64,000 nt of DNA from the NCBI RefSeq assembly GCF_015832195.1, contig NC_052044.1:1875147-1939146 (forward strand). Direction: 5' to 3'. The notes under the pieces are model-generated. The model ran no database searches and had not been told where the DNA came from. It saw only the letters and a program-made list of their open reading frames with translations. Of this stretch, positions 45,336 through 55,999 are shown one piece after another. The position numbers and the translations under genes are program-made. Each line of letters starts with the position of its first letter. Position 1 is the first letter of the stretch. The DNA is from Motacilla alba alba (Eukaryota > Chordata > Aves > Passeriformes > Motacillidae).

Positions 45336-45765
45336 CCAAATTGATAAAATATCCCCGAAATGAGCGAATCCCCCGAAACTGATAAAATATCCCCGAAATG
45401 AGCGAATCCCCCGAAACTGATAAAATATCCCCGAAATGAGCGAATCCCCCGAAACTGATAAAATATCCCCGAAATGAGCGAATCCCCCGAAACTGATAAA
45501 ATATCCCCGAAATGCGTGAATCGCCCGAAATGAACAAATCCCCCAAAATGAACAAATCCCCCAAAATGAGCGAATCCCACGAAATGACCGAATCCCCCAA
45601 AACTGAATAATTCCCCCAAACTGAACAAATCCCCCAAAACAGAACAAATCCCCCAAAACAGAACAAATCCCCCGCAATGACCGAATCCCCCCAAACGGAA
45701 CAAATCCCCCGAAACGGAACAAATCCCCCCGAAATGAGCGAATCCCCCGCAAGGAGCGGATCCCC
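45336..45765. repeat. 38-bp and shorter CCCCGAAATGA repeats in the HOXC11 intron
   Basis: Five near-identical 38-bp units start at about 45343, 45381, 45419, 45457 and 45495, each with GATAAAATATCCCCGAAATG and GCGAATCCCCCGAAACT. They are followed by 15-17-bp CAAATCCCCCAAAATGAA variants to about 45760. Confidence 0.9.
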
Positions 45766-46094
45766 GGGCGGCGGGGCCGCGGCTGCAATCCGGGATTCCT
45801 GGGAGGGCTGCGCCGCTGGCCGCGCGGGTTTTGGGGAATTTTCCCAGCCCGAGCGGGGATTAAGGCGGATTTGGGGTTTTGAGAGCGGAGCCGCGCTCGG
45901 GGTGGGTTTAGGCGGGGTTTAGGGCCGGGATCGGGATCAAAGCGGGGCCGCTATCGGGCAGCCCGGCTCGGGCCGGGATTAGGGAGCAGAGCTCGGGTTC
46001 CGCACAAGGTTTTCATTAATTCCAGCCCTCGCCACACACGCGAGGGGGAATCAAAGCGGGAAATTCGGCACCGGGATGCGAGGAGGCGCCGGGG
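45766..46094. other. HOXC11 intron, GC-rich non-repeat segment
   Basis: About 330 bp of GC-rich sequence without tandem structure or recognisable exon between two repeat arrays. Confidence 0.5.
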
Positions 46095-46465
46095 AGGGAA
46101 AACAGCCCCCCAAAAATCCCAACAGGGAAAAGAGCCGCAAAAAATCCCAACAGGGAAACAGCCCCCAAAAATCCCAACAGGGAAAAGAGCCCCCAAAAAT
46201 CCCAACAGGGAAAAGAGCCCCAAAAAATCCCAACAGGGAAAGAGTACCCCCCAAAAAAAAAATCCCGAAAGGGAAAACAGCCCCCCAGAAAATCCCAAAA
46301 GGGAAAACAGCCCCAAAAAAACATCCTAAATGGGAAACAGCCCCAAAAAATCCCAACAGGGAAAACAGCCCCGAAAAATCCCAACAGGGAAAATATCCCC
46401 AGAAAGCATCCTAAAAGGCAGAACATCCCCCAAACATCCCAAAAGGCAAAACATGCCCGGAAAAT
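46095..46465. repeat. ~23-27-bp repeat AATCCCAACAGGGAAAAGAG in the HOXC11 intron
   Basis: About fourteen units of CCCCCAAAAATCCCAACAGG followed by GAAAAGAG or GAAACAG. They give Gly/Phe/Cys/Trp-rich false ORFs on the minus strand. Confidence 0.88.
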
Positions 46466-46817
46466 CCCCAAACCCACCCCAAAACCGTCCCGGGTTCCCG
46501 GAGCGGCGCCGAGGCTGCCCGGGGAGCGGGAAATAAAAGAAAATCAAATGAAACCTCTAAACCAGCCTTTGAAAGGAAATTTCCGATGGAGTTTCGAGCC
46601 GATCCAAAGGGAAACCCTCTCCTGACAAAGCCCGGCTGGGGAGGCGAGCGCGCGCCCCGAAAAATCCGGGGAAATTCTCCTTTTCCCCCCAAATCCCGGC
46701 GATTCCTCCCGCAGCCCGCGGCCGCCCGGGCGCAGAGGGCTCGGCAGCGAGCTTTAATTAGGAATTAATTAAAAAAGCAGCCCCAAAGCGCGGGAAGCGC
46801 GGGGGAAGCCCGCGCGT

Positions 46818-46935
46818 TCTGCCCAATTGCCTCTCACCCTCGGCAACCCCGAGCCTTTAAAACGCCCGCCTAAGTTCATGATCAAAGTTAATATTTGTCA
46901 CTCGGCCGCGCTTTTAAAATTTCACAGACTCCGCC
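46818..46935. promoter_or_regulatory. Candidate regulatory island in the HOXC11 intron
   Basis: Unique sequence between arrays with CCTTTAAAACGCCC, TAAGTTCATGATCAAAGTTA, ATATTTGTCACTCGG and CTTTTAAAATTTCACAG. ATCAAAG is a TCF/SOX-like site. It is the only high-complexity AT-rich block of the HOXC11 intron, and its function is inferred. Confidence 0.4.
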
Positions 46936-47136
46936 GAGAGCCAGCAGCGGCGTGGCCGCGCTTAACATCCCGGCTTTACGTTTTCTTTTCCTTTTTTTTG
47001 TTCTCCCACAGCTTTTTTTTCCCTATTTTTTTTTTTTCCGCCATCGTAAAAAAAAAGGGAGAGAAAGAAGAAAGCGCTGCGGAGCTTCTCGTAAAATCCC
47101 GGCCGCGCTTATAAAACTGCACATAAAAAAGCTCGG

Positions 47137-47600
47137 CTCGCAAAGCCCGCCCGGGCTGGGCTCCCCCTTAGGCTCGGTCCCAAAGACCGCCCGGGCTGGG
47201 CTCCCCCTTAGGCTCGGTCCCAAAGACCGCCCGGGCTGGGCTCCCCGTTAGGCTCGCTCCCAAAGCGCTCCCCGTTAGGCTCGCTCCCAAAGACCGCTCT
47301 CCGTTAGGCTCCGCTCCCCAAGCCCGCTCCCCGCTAAGCCCCGCTCCCTGCTAAGTCCCGCTCCCCGTTAGGCTCGGCTCCCCGCTAAGCCCTGCTCCCC
47401 GCTAAGCCTCGTTCCCCGTTAATCCCCGCTCCCCGCTAGGCTCGGCTCCCCGTCAGGCTCCGCTCCCCGTTAGGTTCCGCTCCCCCCTAAGCCGCGCTCC
47501 CAAGCCCGCTCCCCGCTCAGCCCCGCTCCCCGTTAGGCTCGGCTCCCGTTAAGCCCGCTCCCCGTTAAGCCCCGCTCCCCGTTAAGCCCCGCTCCCGCTA
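47137..47600. repeat. GC-rich minisatellite CCCCGTTAGGCTCGCTCC beside the HOXC11 donor
   Basis: Three 57-bp copies with AAAGACCGCCCGGGCTGGGC (about 47140-47265) pass into about 18 shorter 18-23-bp units of GCTCCCCGTTAGGCTCGGCT or CCCCGCTAAGCCCCGCTC. It ends within about 20 bp of the exon 1 donor site. Confidence 0.9.
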
Positions 47601-47616
47601 GCGCGGCTCTACGCAC

Positions 47617-48265
47617 TCTGAGCGCCGCTCTTGGAGCCCTCCTTGGCTCCGGGCGCGGAGTTCGCCGAGGCCGAGCCGGGGTTGGCGTTCTCCTCCTCCT
47701 CCTCCTCGTCGTCCTCCTCCTGCGCGTTGCCCTCCGCGCTCCTCTCGCCGTCCGCCCTGTCGGGCGCGCTCTCGGCCGCGCACAGCGCGGAGTTCTCGAA
47801 GAATCGATCGAAGCCCTGCGGCAGCACCGAGTTTTTGTTCACGCCGGGGTAAAACCCCGCGGGCGGCGGCGCGGCGGCGGCCGGCGCCGGGTGGTGGTGG
47901 TGGTGGTGGTGGTGGTGGTAGTTCTCGTTCTTCATCAGCACCTCGGCGGGCGGCAGGCACTCCCTGTGCATCAGCTCCTCCGCGGAGTAGCACGCCGCGT
48001 AATTCCCGCGCGGGTGCCATTTCCCCGAGGGCTCCAGCGCGTAGGGCACCTCGCGGGGCACCTGCGCCAGGTTGGCGCCGTACGGGTACGAGATCTGGCG
48101 GGCGGGGGCGAACGAGGGCACGGCCGGGAAGTCGGGCACGTAGTAGGTGCAGCTGGGCAGGTACAGGTTGCCCGCGCGGTCGCCGAAGTCGCCGCCGCCT
48201 CCGCCGGCGCGCTCCTTGCGCGTCTGCGAGGGGCAGAAGTTGCCCAGGTTCACCGAGTTGAACAT
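47617..48265 (-). CDS. HOXC11: HOXC11 exon 1
   Basis: This exon encodes residues 1-216 plus one base of codon 217 of HOXC11, an Abd-B-class homeodomain factor for sacral and hindlimb identity. The start [13 protein letters not shown] is diagnostic for HOXC11. Conserved segments are [14 protein letters not shown] (33-46), [23 protein letters not shown] (71-84), [10 protein letters not shown] (97-106), EVLMKNENY (108-116), and [23 protein letters not shown] (136-158). Nine His (117-125) follow NENY, then an Ala/Pro stretch. An acidic run of ten Glu/Asp lies at 183-192. The donor is GCTCAGA followed by GTGCGT on the minus strand, a non-consensus GTGCGT but in phase with exon 2. The joined protein is 293 residues against 304 in human. 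Secure. Confidence 0.97.
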
Positions 48266-48411
48266 GCTGGGCTGGCCCCGGCGCCGAGCAGGGGCTTTTT
48301 TTTGGGGTTTTGTTTTTTTATATATAAGCCGCGCTGCTCGGGGTTGAGAGTTTTTTTTTTTTTTTTTTAGTTTTTTTTTCTTTTTTTTTTTTTTTCCTTT
48401 TTTTTTTTTTT

Positions 48412-48443
<32 letters not shown>

Positions 48444-48690
48444 TTGAGCGGAGAGGGAGGGGGCCGAAACCGGCGCGGAGGGTGAAAAAAAAAAAAAAAA
48501 AAAAAAAGGGAATTTTGGGGAGGCGAGGATGACGCGAGCTCCGTCTCAGTCGCTGGCCAGCGCCACGTGATGCCCGAGCAGAAATTGTCATTTATCGGCC
48601 GGGAGCGCCGCAGGAGGGGAAAGACGAGCCGGGCCCGAGCCATTGGTGCGCGCCTTCCGCGGCCGCGCAGCGCCAGCCGGCCCCGGCTCG
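48266..48690 (-). promoter_or_regulatory. HOXC11: HOXC11 promoter
   Basis: On the minus strand a TATATATAA TATA-like box (about 48319-48327) lies about 55 bp upstream of the ATG. Upstream of it are A-rich runs of about 95 nt (48350-48445) and 20 nt (about 48487-48507). Further up are a CACGTG E-box (48564-48569), a CDX/HOX-like CGATAAATGAC (about 48587-48597) and a CCAAT box (48642-48646). The order CCAAT then E-box towards the gene differs from HOXC9, where the E-box is distal. Confidence 0.6.
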
Positions 48691-48769
48691 GGGGCATTCC
48701 CAGCCCCGCGCCCCCTCCGCGCCCTCCCCGGCGGCCTGGGGGGGTTTTCCCCTCCTTTCCTGCTGGTTT

Positions 48770-49745
48770 TTATCGCTCTCCTCACCTTCTCGCTCTTTTT
48801 CTTTCTCTTTTTCTTCCCGTTTTTTCTCTTTTCCCCTTTCTCGCTCTTTCCCCTTTCTCGCTCTTTTCTTTCTCGCTTTTTCCCCCTTTCTCTCTCTTTT
48901 ACCGTTTCTCGCTCTTTTTTCTTCTTTCTCGCTCTTTTTTCCCCTTTCTCGCTCTTTTCTTTCTTGCTCTTTTCTCGCTTTTTTCCCCTTTCTCGCTCTT
49001 TTCTCGCTCTTTCCCCCTTTCTCTCTCTTTTCCCCTTTCTCGCTCTTTTCTTGCCCTCTCTCCGCCTCTTTCCCCCTTCTTCCCCTTTTCTTTCCTCCCC
49101 TTTTCTCTCCTTTTCCCCTTTCTCTCTTCACTCTTTTTCGTTTTAATCCATTATTTTCTTGCCTTTTCCCCTCTTTCCCCTTTCTCGCTCTCTTTTCTTC
49201 TCTCTCATCCCCTCCTCTCGCTCTCTCTTTTCCTCCCAGGTTCATTCTTGGTTTTTCCTCCTTTCCCCCTTTTTTGTTTCTTTCTTCCCCTTTTCTTTCT
49301 TGCCCTTTTTGTTCCTCTTTTCTCCCTTTCCCCCCTTTTTTCCCTCCCTTTTCCTCTTTCTCCCCTTTCCCTTCCGCCTCCTCGCTCTTTTTTCACCCTT
49401 TCCCTCCCGCCTTGCTTTTTCCTTTTTCTTATTTTCCCCTTTTCTCTTTTCTTCCTTTTTCCTCATTTTCCCTTTTATCGCTTCCCTTTCCCCCATTTCC
49501 CCTTTTCCCCTTTCCCCTCTCTTTTCTCCCTCCTCCTCCTTTTCCCACCCCATTTCCCCTTTTTCCCTTCCCCCCCATTTTCTCTTTCCCCCCACTTTTT
49601 CCCTTTTCCCCCTCCACTTTTTCCCTTTTTCCCCTCCATTTTCCCCTTTTCCCCCCATTTCTCCCTTTCCCCCCCATTTTTTCTCCTTTTCCCCTCCATT
49701 TTCCCCCATTTTTCCCCTTTTTTCTCCTTTTCCCCCATTTTCCCC
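48770..49745. repeat. 1-kb pyrimidine tract upstream of HOXC11
   Basis: The + strand is almost all C/T. It has a CCCCTTTCTCGCTCTTTTC repeat to about 49200 and CCCCATTTTCCCCTTTTC blocks afterwards. Phe/Ser/Leu/Pro-rich (+) and Lys/Arg/Glu/Gly-rich (-) ORFs of up to about 400 residues are compositional. Confidence 0.88.
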
Positions 49746-52134
49746 TCCCGCCGCCTCCAGCTCCGGCCGAGCCCATTTCGATCGGGGTTTTAATCGCTCT
49801 GATTATTCTAATTTATCATTCTAATTAATTATTCTAATTAATTATTCGAATTTATTATTCTCGCCGTCCCCGGGAGAGCTTCAGGCGGCTCCATAAAACC
49901 TCGCGGCTTTCGGGGGAACTTTTTCCCCGATAAACGCGAATTCGGCCAAATTCCAAATCCCCGCCGGCGCGGGAATTAGCGCTAATTAACGAGCCCCTAA
50001 CGAACGCTCATTAGCGCTTCTCCGCTCGCTTCGGATGGAAAAAATCCCCGCTCGGAGCCGCCTTCCCCGGCGCCAAACCCGGAGCAGGCCCCGGCTGTTT
50101 ATACACTTAAAATGAATTAAAATTGAATTTATAACGAGTTTTGAAATGAATTTCAAATGAATTAAAAATGAATTTATACCGAATTTTTAATTTATTTTAA
50201 ACGAATTAAAAATGAATTTCTAACGAATTTTTAAATGAATTAAAAATTAATTTCTAACGAAATTTAGAATGAATTCTAAATGAATGTTAAATGAATTTTA
50301 AATGAATGTCAAATGAACTTTAAATGGATTTTTAAACGATATTTTAAATGATATTTGAATGGATTCTTAGATGATATTTGAAATGATATTTGAATGGATT
50401 TTTAAAGGATATTTTAGCTGGATAAATGATATTTAGGTGGATTTTTGGATGATATTTAATGATATTTTCAGTGAGTTTTGATGCGGATTTCGCGCTTTCC
50501 GCAGGCAAAGGGAGCCCGCAATCTCCGCCCGATCGATATTCGGAGCTCTCCCCGCTGGCTGGAATATTTTCCCGGCTCTTGAATTTTTCATGCGCGGGTT
50601 TATCGCCGGTCGATGGCGGCGCCGCCCTCGCCGAGCCCCGAATTCCAATTAAAAAAAGGAGGATTTTGATTAAAGTCGTTTGTCTCGCGCCTGGAGCGCG
50701 CTCCGCTCCCGCCCCGCTGGAATTTATCCCAAAAAATCGAAATATCCGAGCCGGACACCGGGGGGGTTCGACGGGGGATTGTCCGAATTTAATGAGGAAA
50801 AAAAGGGATTTTAATTAAAAAAAAAAAAAAAAAAATCGGGAAGAGGAAAATCTGAATTTCCCGCGGGGAATCATTCCCGAAATAATTCGGGATTTCACCC
50901 GGGCTGGGAATTCCGAACCGCCCCGGCGGAAAAACCTCGGGAAATTCGGGATTTTTAATTTTTCACATCATTTTAATTTCCAGGGCGCTCCTCGGGAATG
51001 TCGGCCCCGGAAAAAAACGGGAATTTGGGATGGAATGGGATAAAAAATGAAGAGTTGGGCGGGAATCGAGCCCGGCCCGGGGTTGGTGTGAAAGGAAATG
51101 AAAATTCCCAATGAAAGCGGGAGAGGGAGAAGATTGCGGGGGTTTGTCCCAAATCCAGCTGGAAAAATATTTTAAAAAAAGGAAAAAAATGGAATTTCAG
51201 GAGCAGGAAAAGCCTCGGCGGCTGCTTTGGGTTCGCTTCGCTCCCTGAGATCGAAAAAAAATCGGAATGAAAGAAGAAATCCACCCCGAATAATGGGAAT
51301 TTCACCCCAAAATAACCCGGGTTTCACCCCAAGAACAAATCCGCCCCGAAAATGGGGATTTCACCCCAAAAATGGGAATTTCACCCGAAATAATGGGGAT
51401 TTCACTCCCAAATAATGGGAATTTCTCCCCAAATCCCCAAAGGTGCCCCAAATAATTGGGATTTCACCCCCGAAAATAGGAATTTCTCCCCAAATAATGG
51501 GAATTTCTCCCCAAAACCCCAAATGTGCCCCAAATAATTGGGATTTCACCCCCAAATAATGGGGATTTCACCCCAAAACCCCAACGCCGCGCCAGAAGTC
51601 GCTCCCGCGCGGCTCCTCCGCGGCTCCCCCCGGTTTAATTCCATTTATTCGCTCCCATCCGCCCTCGGTTGGGATTTTTTTTTTTCCCAATTCCAGGGGA
51701 AAAAATGAAAAAAAAAACCCAAACCCTCGGCGAGGAGCGGGGCGGCGGCTGAAACCCCGAACAGCCCCGAACGCCGCAGCCATGCGGGGAAAATGGGGGG
51801 AAAAATCGGATTTTTGTGGAGCGAGAGCCCCCCGGGCAGAAACCCCCCGGGAATTTCGGGGGATTTCCGCGGAATTCCCGGAATTCCGCATTTCCCACCC
51901 TTTCCCTCCGCCTTTGTCCGCCCCGTTCCCATAAAATCCCTTTTTATTTTTTTTTGGGGGGGGTTGTTTTTATAAGGGATCGGGGCGGGGAACGCAAATA
52001 AACATCGCAGGAACTGCGGGACGAGGCCTTTTAATCCCAATAAAAGTGGAAATAAAACCCGAAATAAAAACAAATCCAACCCCGCCGCTGCCAGCCGGAA
52101 CCCAGGAATTCTCCCCCTCTCCTAATCCCGGTTT
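49746..52134. other. Upstream flank of HOXC11: mixed, with AT-rich and CCCCAAATAAT repeats
   Basis: Holds ATTCTAATTAATT repeats (about 49797-49860), a GAATTTTTAAATGAATTAAA/GATATTTGAATGGATTTTTA field (50105-50475), and a TTTCACCCCAAAATAATGGG array (about 51280-51580). Between them is GC-rich filler with an A run at about 50817-50835. No exon was recognised. Confidence 0.5.
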
Positions 52135-52139
52135 TTTTT

Positions 52140-52310
52140 ACATTTTTATGGCGTTTTGGGGCAAAACTTTTAATTAAAGTGTCAGCGCGGCTCGGAGCGG
52201 GGTTTTATGGGGCGATATCAATCCCGCGGCCCGGACTGACGATCTGCAGGGATTTTTTAATGAGTTTAATTATTATTTCCGACCCCCCTCAATTCCCTCC
52301 TCGGGAGCAT
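52140..52310. promoter_or_regulatory. Candidate conserved island ~3.9 kb upstream of HOXC11
   Basis: Unique sequence with CATTTTTATGGCG, CTTTTAATTAAAGTGTC, GGTTTTATGGGG, GATATCAATCCC and GAGTTTAATTATTATTTCC. It contains two TTTATGG CDX-like sites and several homeodomain cores in 170 bp, between GC-rich and repeat DNA. Its location is in the HOXC11-HOXC12 spacer, and enhancer function is inferred. Confidence 0.4.
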
Positions 52311-52539
52311 CTCCCGACAAAACGGGGGGGAAATGGTTTAAAATTCACTTTTTTGGGGGTTTTCCACCCCGCGGGAAGCGCCGGGCGCGGGTTTTGGGAG
52401 CGGGGGGGGAATTGGAGCCGCTCCTGAAACCCCGAAACCCCAAAAAAACCCAAATAAAGCCCCAAATCGGAGCGAGCCCTCGGGAGGGGAGAATTTCTGG
52501 GGTTTGGGAGGGAAAGGGGGTTGAAAGCCGGGCCTGGGG

Positions 52540-53590
52540 CTGGGCTTAAAACGGGTTTGGGGGTTTCAAGGAGGAGTTTTGGGGTTTTAAAGCTGAATTT
52601 TGGGGTGTAAAAAGGCGGGTTTGGGGTTTTAAAGCCGGGTTTGGGGGTTTAAAGGCGAGTTTTGGGGTGTAAAAAGGGGCTTCGGGGTTTTCAAGGTGGG
52701 TTTTTGGGGTTTTCAAGTCGGGTTTTGGGGTATTAAAAGGCAGGTTTGGGGTTTGAAGGCAAGTTTGGGATTGTAAAGGTCAATTTGGGATATCAAACGC
52801 CAATTTGGGATATCAAAGGCCAGTTTTGGGGGGTAAAAAGCTCTTCTTGGGGTTTGAAGTCGGGTTTTGGGGTTTCGACGTCGGGCTTTGGGACGTAAAA
52901 AGGGGGTTTTGGGGTTTGCAGTGGGGTTTGGGGGTGTAAAAGGGTTTTTTGGGGTCTTACAGACAGGTTTTGGGGTGTAAAAAGGGTTTGTTCGGGTTTT
53001 AAAAGCAGGTTTTGGGGTGTGAAAGGGTTTTTTGCGGGTTTGAGGTCGGGTTTTGTGGTGTGAAAGGGTTTTTTTGGTTTTAAAGGCCGGTTTTGGGATG
53101 TAAAAGGGTTGTTTTTTTTTTTTGTGGTTTGAAGGCGGCTTTGGGGTTTGCAGTGGGGTTTTGTGGTGTGAAAGGGTTTTTTGGGGGGCGGTTTTGTGGT
53201 GTAAAGGGTTTTTTGGGTTTTAAAGGCGGGTTTTGAGGTGTAAAGGGTTTTTTTGCGGGGGTTTGAGGCCGGGTTTTGTGGTGTGAAAGGGTTTTTTGGG
53301 GGGGCGGTTTTGTGGTGTAAAGGGTTTTTTGGGTTTTAAAGGTGGGTTTTGAGGTTTAAAGGGTTTTTTGGTGGGGTTTGAGGCCGGGTTTTGTGGTGTA
53401 AAGGGTTTTTTGGGGGGGCGGTTGAGGCCGGGTTTTGTGGTGTAAAGGGTTTTTTGGGTTTTAAAGGCCGGTTGTGTGATGTAAAGGGTTTTTTTGGGGG
53501 GTTTGGGGCCGGGTTTTGAGGTGTAAAGGGTTTTTTTGGGGGGCGGTTGTGTGGTGTAAAGGGTTTTGTGGGGTCTGAGGGCGGCTTTGG
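52540..53590. repeat. 1-kb G/T-rich repeat (GGTTTTGGGGTGTAAAAAGG)
   Basis: About 35 units of 25-35 bp with GGGTTTTGTGGTGTAAAGGG followed by TTTTTTGGG. Unit length varies, and variants with GGTTTGAGGCCGGGTT recur in the 3' half. Confidence 0.88.
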
Positions 53591-53749
53591 GCTTTGAAGG
53601 CTCCGCAGGCTCCGAAGCTTTGCGGGCTCGGTTTTAGGCCGGGCTTTAGGCCGGGCTCAGCACAGCTCCCGCCGCTCCCCGCGGGGCCCCAGCCTTGAAT
53701 TTGACCCCGGCAGCGGCCGCCACAAAGCAACAGCGGCGGCTCCGGTTCC

Positions 53750-54870
53750 TGCGAAAACAACCCCAAAACAACCCCAAACAACCCAAAAACCACCCGAAAA
53801 CAAGCCAAAAAACTACTCAAAAACCACCCAAAAAACCACCCAAAAAACTACCCAAACCCAACCCAGAAACAAGCCAAAAACAACCCCAAAACAAGCCAAA
53901 AACCACCCAAAAACAAGCCAAAAACCACCCAAAAACAACCCAGAACCAGCGGCAGAGCGGGAAAAACAAAAGCGCCATAAAAGAAAACAGCGGCGGCGCT
54001 TTGAGCCCGGCTCAGCCAGGCCCGGCCTGGAACAGCCGGGAAAGCCCCGGGGAGGAGGGGAAAGGGAAAAAGGGGGAAAAATGGAAAAAAGGGGGAAAAA
54101 AAGGGGGGAAAGGTGGAAAAAATGGGGGGAAAAAGGGAGAAAAAAAAGGGGAAAAAAGGGGGAAATAGAGGAAATGGGGAAAAGGGAAAAAAAGGGGGAA
54201 AAGGAAAATAAAAGGGGGAAAAAAAGGGGGGGAAAGGGAAAAAAAAGGGGGAAATAAGGGGGAAAAAGGGGGAAAAGGGGGAAAAAAAGGGGGAAAAGGG
54301 GGAAAAAGGGGGGGAAAGGGGGGAAAAGGGGGGAAAAGAGAAAAAGGCCCCGGGAAGGCGGCAGCAGCAGCGAAAATCAGATTTCGGGGCGTTTCAGAGC
54401 CCCGGGGAAGAAATTCAGTTCCCCAACTTGGGATTTTTAAAATTTTTTCCCCATCCCCCACCCGGGACCTTCCCCCATCCGACCCCCCCCCCCCCCCAAA
54501 AACCTCCGGAAAACCCCAAATTCCGGCCGCATTTTCCCCCTAAACCGTGAGCGACCCCCGCCCTTCCGAGCGATTCCAGCCCCAAAAAAGCCCCAGAATT
54601 CGGCATTTTCGGGATTTCCGCTGATTTTCGGGGATTTCCGGGGATTTTCCGGTGATTTTCGGGGATTTTCCGGGGATTTTCGGGGTCTTCCGGTGATTTT
54701 CGGAGTTTTCCAGTGATTTTCGGGGTTTTCCGGTGATTTCCGAGGATTTTCGGGGATTTTTTGAGATTTTTTGGGGGGGATTTTTTTTAATCTTTGGGGA
54801 TTTTTGGGGATTTTTGGGGATTTTTGGGGATTTTTGGGGATTTTTTGGGATTTTTCGGGATTTCTGGGGA
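53750..54870. repeat. Cluster of three short arrays
   Basis: In order: AACCACCCAAAAACAAGCC (about 53755-53945); a purine array GGGGGAAAAAGGGGGAAA (54055-54345); and GGGATTTTCCGGTGATTTTC passing into GGGGATTTTTG (54605-54870). A run of about 15 C lies near 54484-54498. The three motifs differ, so they arose separately. Confidence 0.82.
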
Positions 54871-55094
54871 TTTTCCCGGGCAGGGCCCAGGGACAGCCGA
54901 ATTTTGGCCGCTCCGGGCTCAGCCTGGACTTGACCTTTTCCCCAGAAATTTTCATTTTCTTCTTCTTTTTCTCTCTTTTTTCCCAATATTTGGGTTTTTA
55001 GCCCCAGCCGGGGCTCGATTTTTCATCCCCAAGTTCCCCCCCAGGAGATTTTGGGGGCGCTGGAGAAAGGATTCTCTGCTCGGGGGAAAAAAAA

Positions 55095-55900
55095 AGGTTA
55101 AAAATGGGATTTAAAGGGAAAAATAATATTGAAAATGGGATTTAAGGGGGTTTAGAGGGGAAAAATATTTTTAAAATATATTTAAGGAGGTTTAAAAGGG
55201 AAAAATAATATTGAAAATGGGATTTAGGGGGCTTTTAAGGGGAAAATGATATTTAAAATATATATTTAAGGGGGATTAAAGGGGAAAAATGGATTTGGGG
55301 GTGCTGAAAAGGGAAAAATATTTAAAAGTTTATTTATTTAAGGGATTGAAGGGAGTTTAAAAGGAAAAAAAAGGGTTTAAGGGAGTAAAAAAAGGAAACA
55401 AAAATAAAAATGGTATTGAGGGGAGTTGAAAGGAGAAAGAAACATTTTTAATGGATTTAAAGGAGTTTAAAGGGGGAAAAATAGAAAAAGTGAGGGCGGA
55501 GGGACTGAAAAACCCCAAAAAGGGGAATAAAAATAAAATTAAAGAGATTCGAGGACGATTTGGGGGGGAAAAAGCGATTTTAGGGTCTGGAAATCCACGG
55601 GCAGATGGAAAAAAGCGGGATTTTTTTTTTAACCGCGGTTTGGGGTTTTTGGGGTTTTCCCGCCCGGATTTCCTCGGCTGGAGTTGAAACAATAAAAAAA
55701 GGGATTAAAATGAAAATGAAAATGCAATAAATGACGGGAAAAGGAGAGAAATGAATGAAATGAGGGACGAGAAAAGGAAAGGGAGCGTTTCAAAAACGGA
55801 GAGAAACGCCAGAAGAATGAAAGAAATGTGTCCATGAAATAAATGATGAAAGAAGGAAATCATTTTAGAAATAAAAATGAAGAATGCGATTGAAACAAAG
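55095..55900. repeat. A/G-rich degenerate arrays
   Basis: AAAATAATATTGAAAATGGG and GGGTTTAAAGGGGAAAAATA units (about 55095-55480) are followed, after a mixed segment, by AAAATGAAAATGAA/GAAATGAATGAAATG sequence (about 55705-55890). Confidence 0.75.
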
Positions 55901-55999
55901 GCGCAGAACATGAAATAAATAAGGGGAAAAAATCGAAATTAAATTTGAAACAAAGGGAAGAAAAAATCGGAGAGAAAAGGAAATCCCCGGATTTCTCCT

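Noticed and set aside
48567..49828. Phe/Ser/Pro-rich ORFs of up to 408 residues upstream of HOXC11
   Set aside because: Pyrimidine tract; both strands and all frames are open.
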